Made by a program: the position numbers and the translations under genes. From Nitrospirota bacterium (GTDB taxonomy: Bacteria > Nitrospirota_A > Leptospirillia > Leptospirillales > Leptospirillaceae), in the NCBI GenBank assembly GCA_021795275.1, contig JAJYPO010000152.1:1-5503 (forward strand): 5,503 nucleotides of DNA, in the 5' to 3' direction. Below, one piece after another: positions 1 to 5,503 of the stretch. The notes under the pieces were generated by a model that was given only the letters and a program-made list of their open reading frames with translations, had not been told where the DNA came from and did not search any database. Each line of letters begins with the position of its first letter. Positions within the stretch are counted from its first letter, which is position 1.

Positions 1-1
1 T

Positions 2-283
2 TTTAAAAACCATGTCCCCGTGGAGCTTTTCGACAAGAACCCCTTTCCTCCGATCCGGAGTTCCCGTTTCCACTTCACCGTGAGCCCGTTCGGATTTTTT
101 TGGCTCAAGCTTCTGTCTCCCACCCACCCGGCCTCTGCCCCGGGCCTCCATCCTTCCCGTCGTCTCGGGGACCCCTCCGGCATGGGAAGCGTCCCGGCAA
201 GACCCACCCGCCGAAACAAAGCGCCTCTCCGGGCCACTCCCTCCCCGGGTCCCTCCTCCGAAGGCTTAGGGACTCCACCATGA
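2..283 (+). CDS. C-terminal end of a trehalose synthase-like (TreS, GH13) protein, 5' partial
   Basis: The frame is open from the left edge to TGA 281-283, giving 93 residues; the true start lies outside the window. Visible residues 5-37 contain VPVELFDKNPFPPI, then TVSPFGFFWLKL. These match, from memory, the end of the C-terminal beta domain of trehalose synthases (consensus roughly PVELFG-x-PFP-x-IG, then LTL-x-x-x-GFYWF-x-L). TreS interconverts maltose and trehalose in the cytoplasm. The catalytic barrel is not in the window, so the assignment rests on this short terminus; another GH13 enzyme with the same end domain is possible. Residues 39-93 form a Pro/Ser/Arg-rich tail not expected in the family, either a real extension or run-on after loss of an earlier stop. 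The stop overlaps the glgX ATG by 4 bases, which supports an operon. A GTG at base 20 is internal, not a start. Confidence 0.7.
   Translation, partial: FKNHVPVELFDKNPFPPIRSSRFHFTVSPFGFFWLKLLSPTHPASAPGLHPSRRLGDPSGMGSVPARPTRRNKAPLRATPSPGPSSEGLGTPP
268..272 (+). promoter_or_regulatory. Shine-Dalgarno of glgX, with ATGA stop/start overlap
   Basis: AGGGA lies 7 bases before ATG 280. The ATG overlaps the TGA (281-283) of the upstream TreS-like frame as ATGA. This selects ATG 280 over the in-frame TTG at 100, which would add 60 Pro/Ser-rich residues lying inside the upstream gene. Confidence 0.6.
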
Positions 284-2487
284 GAGTCCTGCCCGGAAAA
301 CCCCATCCCCTGGGAGCCACCTGGGACGGCAAGGGGGTCAACTTTTCCCTCTTCTCCGAAAACGCCGAAGGGGTCGAGCTCTGCCTCTTTCCCGGGCGGG
401 AGGCCACGACCGAATCGGTGCGCCTTCCCCTCACCGAACGGACCAACCACATCTGGCACATCTCCCTTCCCGAAGCCCGGCCGGGATGGCTCTACGGCTA
501 CCGCGTCCATGGACCTTACGACCCGGCCCGGGGCCTCCGCTTCAACCCCGCCAAGGTCCTGCTCGACCCCTATGCCAAGGAGGTCGCCCGGCGCGTCCGC
601 TGGGACGAGACGCTCTTTGCCTACCCGCTCGGGAACCCCGACGGGGACCTGGTCCCGGACAGCCGAGACAATGCCCCGGGAGCCCCCCTCGGGGTGGTCG
701 TGGATCCCGCCTACATCTGGGGAACCGACCGTCCTCCCCGGACTCCCTGGTCCGAGACGGTCATCTACGAAACCCATGTGAAGGGACTCACGGCCCGGCA
801 TCCGGACCTCCCCCCGGAGCTTCGGGGGACCTATGCGGGACTTGCCAGCGAACCGGTCATCGACTACCTCCGCTCCCTGGGAGTCACCGCCGTCGAGCTT
901 CTTCCGGTTCACCACCACGCCAGCGAGCACACGCTCGTCACCCGGGGTCTCACCAACTACTGGGGATACAACACACTCTCCTATTTCGCTCCGGACAACA
1001 GGTACGGGTCGGGGACCATGACCCCTTCCAACGAATTCAAGATGATGGTCCGCTCGCTCCACGACGCGGGCATCGAAGTCATTCTCGACGTGGTCTACAA
1101 CCACACCTGCGAGGGAAACCACCTGGGTCCGACCCTGTCGCTTCGGGGAATCGACAATTCGACCTACTACCGGCTGATGGAGAAGGAACCCCGCTTCTAC
1201 ATGGACTACACCGGATGCGGCAATACCCTGAACATGCGTCACCCCCAGGTGCTCCAGCTCATCATGGACAGCCTCCGGTACTGGGTCCTCGAGATGCATG
1301 TGGACGGCTTCCGCTTCGACCTGGCCAGCGCCCTGGCCCGCGAACTCCATGAGGTCGACAAGCTCTCCGCCTTCTTCGATGTGATCCAGCAGGATCCCGT
1401 CGTCTCCCAGGTGAAACTGATCGCCGAACCCTGGGACATCGGAGAGGGGGGCTACCAGGTCGGAAACTTTCCCTCCCTCTGGACCGAGTGGAACGGGCTC
1501 TACCGGGACTCCATCCGCCGCTTCTGGAAGGGGGACGGCCGCCAGGTGGCAGACCTTGCCACCCGGCTCTCCGGGAGCAGCGACCTCTACGAGCAGGAGG
1601 GACGGCGGCCCCACGCCAGCATCAACTTCATCACGGCCCATGACGGATTCTCGCTGAACGACCTGGTGAGCTACAACGAAAAGCACAACGAGGCCAACCT
1701 GGAAGACAACCGGGACGGGAACAGCGACAACATCAGCTGGAACTGCGGGGAGGAAGGACCGACGGACAAGCCGGAGATCCGGCAGCTCAGGTTGCGCCAG
1801 ATGAGAAACTTCCTGGCGACCCTCATGCTCTCCCAGGGGGTTCCCATGATCTGCGGGGGCGACGAGATCGCCCGGACCCAGCGGGGAAACAACAATGCCT
1901 ACTGCCAGGACAACGAAACCACCTGGTACGACTGGGCCCTCTCCTCCGACCAGAAGAATCTCCTCGGATTCACCCGCTTCCTCATCGCGCTGCGCCGGTC
2001 CCAGCCGACCCTCAGGCGACGGAAATTCTTCCATGGCAGAAAGATCCGCGGCACAGAGATCAAGGACATCTCCTGGTTCTCGCCCACCGGACACGAGATG
2101 ACCGACGAGGAATGGAACGCCGACTTCGTCCGGACCCTGGGGGTCCGCCTCTCCGGAGAGCTGATCGACGAGAGGGACAGCCTGGGACGGGCCGTCACGG
2201 GAGAGACCCTCCTGATCCTCTTCAACGCCCACTACGAGTCGGTTCCCTTCGTGCTTCCCGCCCACCGGAAGGGGGCCCACTGGTCCCTTCTTTTCGATAC
2301 CACCCACCCCTCTGCCGGCCTCCGTCCTCCCCGGAAGGCCTTCTTTCGGGGAGGACGGACCTACAACGTCCAGGGACGCTCCCTGGCTCTCTTTGTCCTG
2401 CAGGAGACCCAGACCCGGTCCGACGAGGGGAAAACCCCGCTCCGTCCCGCTCCGGAAGGGACTTCTCCGGCCGGCTCCCCGCCATGA
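280..2487 (+). CDS. glgX: Glycogen debranching enzyme GlgX (isoamylase-type, GH13)
   Basis: This 735-residue cytoplasmic enzyme hydrolyses alpha-1,6 branch linkages of glycogen or limit dextrins, releasing linear malto-oligosaccharides. The N-terminus (GKPHPLGATWDGKGVNFSLF) is the typical GlgX/TreX opening of a CBM48 domain, about residues 5-100. The GH13 barrel follows: YWGYNTLSYFAP 227-238, region I DVVYNH 270-275, CGNTLN from 313, nucleophile Asp347 in DGFRFD, acid/base Glu383 in IAEPWD, and transition-state Asp455 in TAHDGFSLNDL. GNNNAYCQDNETTWYDW (537-553) is a GlgX/TreX signature, and a C-terminal beta domain ends near 707. Spacing of the three catalytic residues is close to that in E. 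coli GlgX, so the enzyme looks intact. ATG 280 is chosen because conserved sequence starts there and an AGGGA precedes it. Length slightly exceeds the usual 650-720 because of a 28-residue Pro/Ser-rich tail. It overlaps its neighbours by 4 bases on both sides. A TreX-type enzyme of a trehalose pathway is the same family and cannot be separated by sequence alone. Confidence 0.96.
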   Translation: MRVLPGKPHPLGATWDGKGVNFSLFSENAEGVELCLFPGREATTESVRLPLTERTNHIWHISLPEARPGWLYGYRVHGPYDPARGLRFNPAKVLLDPYAKEVARRVRWDETLFAYPLGNPDGDLVPDSRDNAPGAPLGVVVDPAYIWGTDRPPRTPWSETVIYETHVKGLTARHPDLPPELRGTYAGLASEPVIDYLRSLGVTAVELLPVHHHASEHTLVTRGLTNYWGYNTLSYFAPDNRYGSGTMTPSNEFKMMVRSLHDAGIEVILDVVYNHTCEGNHLGPTLSLRGIDNSTYYRLMEKEPRFYMDYTGCGNTLNMRHPQVLQLIMDSLRYWVLEMHVDGFRFDLASALARELHEVDKLSAFFDVIQQDPVVSQVKLIAEPWDIGEGGYQVGNFPSLWTEWNGLYRDSIRRFWKGDGRQVADLATRLSGSSDLYEQEGRRPHASINFITAHDGFSLNDLVSYNEKHNEANLEDNRDGNSDNISWNCGEEGPTDKPEIRQLRLRQMRNFLATLMLSQGVPMICGGDEIARTQRGNNNAYCQDNETTWYDWALSSDQKNLLGFTRFLIALRRSQPTLRRRKFFHGRKIRGTEIKDISWFSPTGHEMTDEEWNADFVRTLGVRLSGELIDERDSLGRAVTGETLLILFNAHYESVPFVLPAHRKGAHWSLLFDTTHPSAGLRPPRKAFFRGGRTYNVQGRSLALFVLQETQTRSDEGKTPLRPAPEGTSPAGSPP

Positions 2488-2966
2488 CGTCCGGAGCCTC
2501 TCCTCTCCGGGGGCTTGATCCGGCCGGAAGGACAGCCTTGATCCTTTCTCCCCTTTTGTTCCTTCTCGTCTTTCCCGGACCGGCCCCGGCCGCGAAACTC
2601 CCGGATCACTCCCGGAAGAACCGCGGTCCGGTCGCCGGCCCTTCCGTCTTCCGCCATTTTTATGGACGGATCGAGGGCCTTGACCTCTCCCGCCATCCCA
2701 TGACCCTGTCGGCCATCATGGGTATGGGCCGTCCGCTGGTCTTCCGGTTCGAGGGACTCCTGGTGCCGGACACGGTGGTGGTCTCGGGGGGAAAGGCCGT
2801 GGGAGTGAAATCCCTGAAGAAGGGACAGCTCCTCAAGATCGACTATCGGGAGGATCCGAAGGGAGGACTGATCGAAAAAATCTTTCTCCTGCCAGAAAAA
2901 GCTCCGGCGACTCCGAAGAAAACGGATTTTCTCTCCCCCGGCAAGAAAGGGTCCCCGGAACATTGA
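2484..2966 (+). CDS. Exported small protein of unknown function, possible OB-fold-like domain
   Basis: I do not recognise this 160-residue protein as a named family. Residues 1-36 look like a Sec signal peptide: n-region with Arg9 and Arg16, hydrophobic core ALILSPLLFLLVF (18-30), and an APA site at 34-36 giving cleavage before AAK or AK. There is no lipobox Cys. The mature part has a linker, then a compact region at about 59-137 (FYGRIEGLDLSRHPMTL, VVVSGGKAVGVKSLKKGQLL, KIDYRED, IEKIFLL). The order 'G-x-I-x-x-hydrophobic, polar turn, GK, LKKGQ-x-hydrophobic, I-x-hydrophobic' recalls small periplasmic OB-like beta-barrel domains (DUF5666 type); that is inference only. A Lys/Pro-rich tail closes it. 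ATG 2484 overlaps the glgX stop as ATGA and has no close Shine-Dalgarno (GGAAGGGA at 2454-2461 is 22 bases away), implying reinitiation. TTG 2538 has a better-placed GGAAGGA but would remove the positive n-region. Likely cell location is the periplasm or cell envelope. Confidence 0.8.
   Translation: MTSGASPLRGLDPAGRTALILSPLLFLLVFPGPAPAAKLPDHSRKNRGPVAGPSVFRHFYGRIEGLDLSRHPMTLSAIMGMGRPLVFRFEGLLVPDTVVVSGGKAVGVKSLKKGQLLKIDYREDPKGGLIEKIFLLPEKAPATPKKTDFLSPGKKGSPEH
2526..2532 (+). promoter_or_regulatory. Possible Shine-Dalgarno for an alternative TTG start at 2538
   Basis: GGAAGGA sits 5 bases before an in-frame TTG at 2538 in the exported-protein gene. The shorter product would begin directly at the hydrophobic core without basic residues, a poor signal peptide, so ATG 2484 is preferred. 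The purine run may be chance in this G-rich sequence. Confidence 0.25.
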
Positions 2967-2993
2967 TCCCGGGTCTTCTCCGTCTGCCTGGAC

Positions 2994-4244
2994 TCACCGG
3001 GACGACTCCAGGTGGTCGGGCATGAAATGGAAGAAGATTCCGGCGGCCAGGGCGGCCACCCCAGAAAAGACGAGAAAGGCAAACCGGAACCCCACGTTCC
3101 CCACGGAGAGCCCCTGGAGCGCCGGCCCCACCACCGACCCCAGGGCCATGGCGATCTGGGAGAGCCCCATCAGAAGATTGAAGCCCTTCTTCCCCCGGGT
3201 CACATCGCTCACGATCAGGGCCACCGAGACCCCGTAGATTCCGGCGGCGATTCCGTCGAGGATCTGGGTCGCAAGAAGGATCTCCGTATTCATCGTTGTG
3301 GCGCAGATCATCGAACGGACCGGCATCAGGAAGAAGGCCAGGGAAAAGACCAGCTTGTGCCCCCACCGGGCGCTGACCCTGGCGGCCCACCAGGCGACGG
3401 GAACCATGGTGGCCTGGGCCAGGATGACCACCCAGGCCAGCTTGCCGTTTCCTCCGTCGAGGAAACGGAGATAGAGCATGAGAAGGGGCATGACCGGGGC
3501 ATTGGCCACCTGGAAGAGGGCGGTCGCCAGAAGCAGCGTGCGGATGGCCGGGTTCCGGAAGAAGTCGGCAAAGACCTGTCCCAGGGGGCGGACGTCCCGG
3601 ACCTCGTCCCTCTCCTCGAGACCCGGTGCGTTCTTCGCCTGAGGGTCGACCATGTCCTTTTGCCGGATCAGTCCGATCGACAGGATGGCCAGGACCGAGC
3701 CCAGGGTGATCGGGAGAAAGCCTGAGACGAGTCCCAGATGGTGGATCAGGGCGGCGGTCCCCGCCGCCGAGAGGAGAAATCCCGCATGGTTCCACATCTG
3801 GGTCTGTCCCATCGTCCGGGCGAAGTTTGGGTGGCCGGAGAGAGAGAAGGCCAGGGTCGAGGAGAGGGTGAAGAAGAAGGCGCTGGCCCCTCCGGACAGG
3901 AACAGGAGAGAATCGGCGGCGAGGTGAAAATCCCCGACCAGGGGAAGGAGGGTGAGTCCGAGACCGTAGAGAAAGACGACCAGGGCCAAAAGGGAGCGGT
4001 GATGGGGGGTCATTTCCGCAAAAAGGCCGGACAATGGCTGAAAAATGAGCGTTCCCGAACCAAAAAGGGCCGTTGCGACCCCGATCTCGGAAAAGCTCCA
4101 GCGGGACTCCTTCAGATAGTCGGTCAGAAAAGGGATGCTGACGCCGATGATGACGCCAAGCCAGAGATTGACAAGATTCAACCCCAGGAGGCTCCCGGAG
4201 AGCCAGGAAGGGAGAGGGGTTTTTCCGGAGGATTCCCCGGTCAC
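2994..4244 (-). CDS. Major facilitator superfamily (MFS) transporter, 12 TM
   Basis: This 416-residue inner-membrane protein has about twelve hydrophobic segments, near residues 17-40, 52-75, 84-104, 110-131, 150-170, 172-193, 232-258, 268-290, 295-315, 320-345, 355-378 and 385-407. A charged cytoplasmic loop (about 195-230) separates two six-helix halves, the normal MFS plan and length. The loop between TM2 and TM3 (GLFAEMTPHHR) is a degenerate MFS motif A. The stretch QILDGIAAGIYGVSVALIV followed by SDVTRGKKGFNLLMG resembles a set of poorly characterised bacterial MFS proteins known to me from memory. The substrate cannot be read from sequence. The start is GTG 4244-4242, overlapping the maltokinase stop as GTGA and preceded by GGAGG at 6 bases; no other in-frame start lies before TM1. 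Coupling to mak suggests a sugar or sugar-related substrate, but that is guilt by association. The C-terminal stop faces the convergent gene 27 bases away. Confidence 0.9.
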   Translation of the reverse strand: MTGESSGKTPLPSWLSGSLLGLNLVNLWLGVIIGVSIPFLTDYLKESRWSFSEIGVATALFGSGTLIFQPLSGLFAEMTPHHRSLLALVVFLYGLGLTLLPLVGDFHLAADSLLFLSGGASAFFFTLSSTLAFSLSGHPNFARTMGQTQMWNHAGFLLSAAGTAALIHHLGLVSGFLPITLGSVLAILSIGLIRQKDMVDPQAKNAPGLEERDEVRDVRPLGQVFADFFRNPAIRTLLLATALFQVANAPVMPLLMLYLRFLDGGNGKLAWVVILAQATMVPVAWWAARVSARWGHKLVFSLAFFLMPVRSMICATTMNTEILLATQILDGIAAGIYGVSVALIVSDVTRGKKGFNLLMGLSQIAMALGSVVGPALQGLSVGNVGFRFAFLVFSGVAALAAGIFFHFMPDHLESSR

Positions 4245-5503
4245 TCCTCTCCTCCGAATTCGGGGAGGGGGCCTTCAAGAAGGGAGAGGATCCCCGACAA
4301 GGGAATCTCAAGCCATCCGGGACGGTTGTCGATCTCGTACAAAAGCTCGTAGAGGGCTTTTCTGAGAAGGCAGAGGCCCAGGATTCCCCCGGCCCGGACG
4401 GAATCCGGGAGAAGGCCGGGAGTGGTTGACATCTCTGCCCCGTAGGCCCGGAGATAGCGCCTGACCTGGCCCCGAAGCCACTCTTCGGCCCTCCCCCTCC
4501 CTTCAGGACCCGGAGGCAGGGCCGACATGGACAGGTAGTGGAAGGAGCGAAGCATGCCGGCCACATCCTGAAGGGGGGTCATCCGGAGCCGCCTGCGGGC
4601 CAGCGGAAGGGCCGGCTCCCCTTCGAAGTCAAGGAAAACCACCCCCTCCGGAGAGGTCACCAGAACCTGTCCGAGATGTAAGTCCCCGTGGCATCGAAGG
4701 CGCATCCCCCCCGCTCCCCGGGCCCGGCAGTCCGAGAGGAATCTCCCCAGATCTTCCCTTCGGGAAAGGAGGACTCCGGCCCTTGTCCGGGCGGACAGGG
4801 GAAGTCGCGGCAAGACCTCTTCCAGAGTGCCCATGAGGCGCCCGAGACGCTCTTCGATCTCATCTGAAAGTCTTGTCAGGTCCTCCTCCCCGAAGGGACG
4901 GGGGGAAAAATCCGGGTCGGCAGGATCCCTCCCCAGCGCCCGATGAAGGCGGGCCGTCTCCGTCCCCAGCCGCTTGACCATCCGGTCAAGCGACTGTCCG
5001 TCGCTTATTCCTGCCAGGACGGCCGGAAGGCGGGCGAGGAACCAGGACCACCCATCCCCCTGATTCTCCACGAACTCCTGGAGAAGGGCCAGAACCAGGG
5101 GATCTCCCTCCTTCGTTTTTGCGAGGAGGGCTCCGAAGGTGGCCGGAATGGGGACATCCTCCCCCTGCCGGGCGAGGAATTCCCCGACTTCGAGATCAGG
5201 ATTCATCCCGGGGGAGAGCCTACGGAAACCCTTCAGCATGAGCCGGCGCCCGAAGAGAAGAGAGGTATTGCTCTGCTCCCCCCCGAAGACGGTCGGGACC
5301 AGGGAGGGATCGAAGGTCAGCCCCCTTTTTTCGAGGATCTCCGTCCTGACCCGTTCAAGCCCCGACCGACTGGAGTCCGGGGAGAGGATTTCCCGAAGAA
5401 GTCCCCGGCCGGTCTCGGCCACGAAAAATCCATCTGCCAGGAGAGCGTCGTTCCCGTCTCCCGGATCAAGCCGTGCGATCTCCCCGGCCTCCGGAACCTC
5501 CCC
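4241..5503 (-). CDS. mak: Maltokinase (Mak) or maltokinase domain of a TreS-Mak fusion, 5' partial
   Basis: Maltokinase uses ATP to convert maltose to alpha-maltose-1-phosphate, the GlgE substrate, in the cytoplasm. The frame is open to the right edge, so 420 C-terminal residues are visible and the start is outside; GTG 5422 is internal. Numbering from the edge, residues 8-42 (EIARLD, then DALLADGFF, LLREI) resemble the end of the maltokinase N-terminal cap. Next come GGEQSNTSLLFG (74-85), the ATP-lobe lysine in LMLKGFRRL (Lys91), NPDLEVGEFL, LLQEFVENQGDGW (140-152), the phosphotransferase loop CHGDLHLGQVL (His272, Asp274), FLDFEGEP (Asp292, Glu294; metal binding), PLQDVAGMLRSFHY, and YELLYEIDNRPGW near the end. 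These are signatures of the Mak family rather than generic aminoglycoside kinases. Missing is roughly the first quarter of a stand-alone Mak, or that plus a TreS domain if fused; the window cannot decide. The stop overlaps the MFS start. Confidence 0.92.
   Translation of the reverse strand, partial: GEVPEAGEIARLDPGDGNDALLADGFFVAETGRGLLREILSPDSSRSGLERVRTEILEKRGLTFDPSLVPTVFGGEQSNTSLLFGRRLMLKGFRRLSPGMNPDLEVGEFLARQGEDVPIPATFGALLAKTKEGDPLVLALLQEFVENQGDGWSWFLARLPAVLAGISDGQSLDRMVKRLGTETARLHRALGRDPADPDFSPRPFGEEDLTRLSDEIEERLGRLMGTLEEVLPRLPLSARTRAGVLLSRREDLGRFLSDCRARGAGGMRLRCHGDLHLGQVLVTSPEGVVFLDFEGEPALPLARRRLRMTPLQDVAGMLRSFHYLSMSALPPGPEGRGRAEEWLRGQVRRYLRAYGAEMSTTPGLLPDSVRAGGILGLCLLRKALYELLYEIDNRPGWLEIPLSGILSLLEGPLPEFGGEE
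4251..4255 (-). promoter_or_regulatory. Shine-Dalgarno of the MFS gene inside the end of mak
   Basis: Read on the minus strand, GGAGG (4255-4251) lies 6 bases before GTG 4244. It is formed by the last codons of the maltokinase (Gly-Gly-Glu-Glu), whose TGA (4243-4241) overlaps the GTG. This fixes the non-ATG start and indicates translational coupling. Confidence 0.75.

Noticed and set aside
48..60. CTCCG-ATC-CGGAG small hairpin
   Set aside because: It is a five-base stem with no following T-run, within coding sequence of the TreS-like end; such short palindromes are common in GC-rich DNA.
81..107. Inverted repeat TGAGCC/GGCTCA around a run of seven T
   Set aside because: The T-run is in the loop rather than after the stem, and the bases encode the conserved FGFFWLK motif, so coding explains it; not a terminator shape.
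100..279. TTG at 100 as the glgX start
   Set aside because: It would add 60 residues of low-complexity sequence overlapping the upstream TreS-like gene; GlgX homology begins at ATG 280, which has its own Shine-Dalgarno.
486..1352. A 288-codon plus-strand frame inside glgX
   Set aside because: It is a Pro/Arg/Gly-rich shadow of the glgX catalytic region; the glgX frame carries all conserved motifs.
2954..2973. CCCGG/CCGGG stem as a bidirectional terminator between the convergent genes
   Set aside because: It has only five pairs with a 10-base loop. There is no T-run on the plus strand and only a poor one (ACCCTTTCTT) on the minus strand; too weak to call.
3012..4352. Long plus-strand frames (3012-3725, 3738-4352) opposite the MFS gene
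   Set aside because: They are antisense shadows with very polar low-complexity products; no family features and no start context.
2833..4566. A 577-codon open frame on the minus strand, longer than the MFS gene it covers
   Set aside because: It lies across the MFS gene, the end of mak and the end of the exported-protein gene in another frame. Its product is Pro/Gly/Arg-rich with no domain, as expected for a shadow frame in GC-rich DNA, whereas the MFS frame has twelve clear membrane segments.
4241..5422. Aminoglycoside phosphotransferase (antibiotic resistance) reading of the kinase
   Set aside because: The fold family is shared, but EQSNTS, HGDLHLGQVL, DFEGEP and YEIDNRPGW are maltokinase signatures, and the neighbours are glucan enzymes.

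Overview
The window is a GC-rich, tightly packed bacterial segment carrying alpha-glucan, maltose and trehalose metabolism genes. It holds three complete genes and two partial genes that run off the two edges. The organism cannot be named from the sequence. High GC, GTG starts, 4-base stop/start overlaps and one Sec-exported small protein fit a Gram-negative, GC-rich environmental bacterium. A Nitrospirota (Leptospirillum-like) source is only a weak guess.

Layout. On the + strand: (i) bases 2-283, the last 93 codons of a gene whose first ~37 visible residues look like the C-terminal end of a trehalose synthase-type (TreS) GH13 enzyme; (ii) 280-2487, a complete glycogen debranching enzyme, GlgX, with all GH13 catalytic residues; (iii) 2484-2966, a 160-residue protein of unknown function with a signal peptide. 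On the - strand, converging on these: (iv) 4241-5503, the 420-residue C-terminal part of a maltokinase (Mak) whose reading frame stays open through the right edge, and downstream of it (v) 2994-4244, a 12-TM major facilitator transporter. The two convergent operons are separated by 27 bases. There is no gene-free stretch over 300 bases.

All three same-strand junctions are 4-base stop/start overlaps (ATGA at 280 and 2484, GTGA at 4244-4241), so each block looks like a translationally coupled operon.

How the genes fit together (family knowledge plus inference): GlgX removes alpha-1,6 branches from glycogen and feeds maltodextrin/maltose pools. TreS interconverts maltose and trehalose. Mak phosphorylates maltose to maltose-1-phosphate, the donor for GlgE in alpha-glucan synthesis. 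The window therefore looks like part of a TreS-Mak-GlgE style trehalose/glycogen locus; GlgE itself is not here and would be expected in the flanks. The parts without an assigned role are the exported protein coupled to glgX and the MFS transporter coupled to mak. I see no evidence of an entirely new system, mobile element, CRISPR array or RNA gene.
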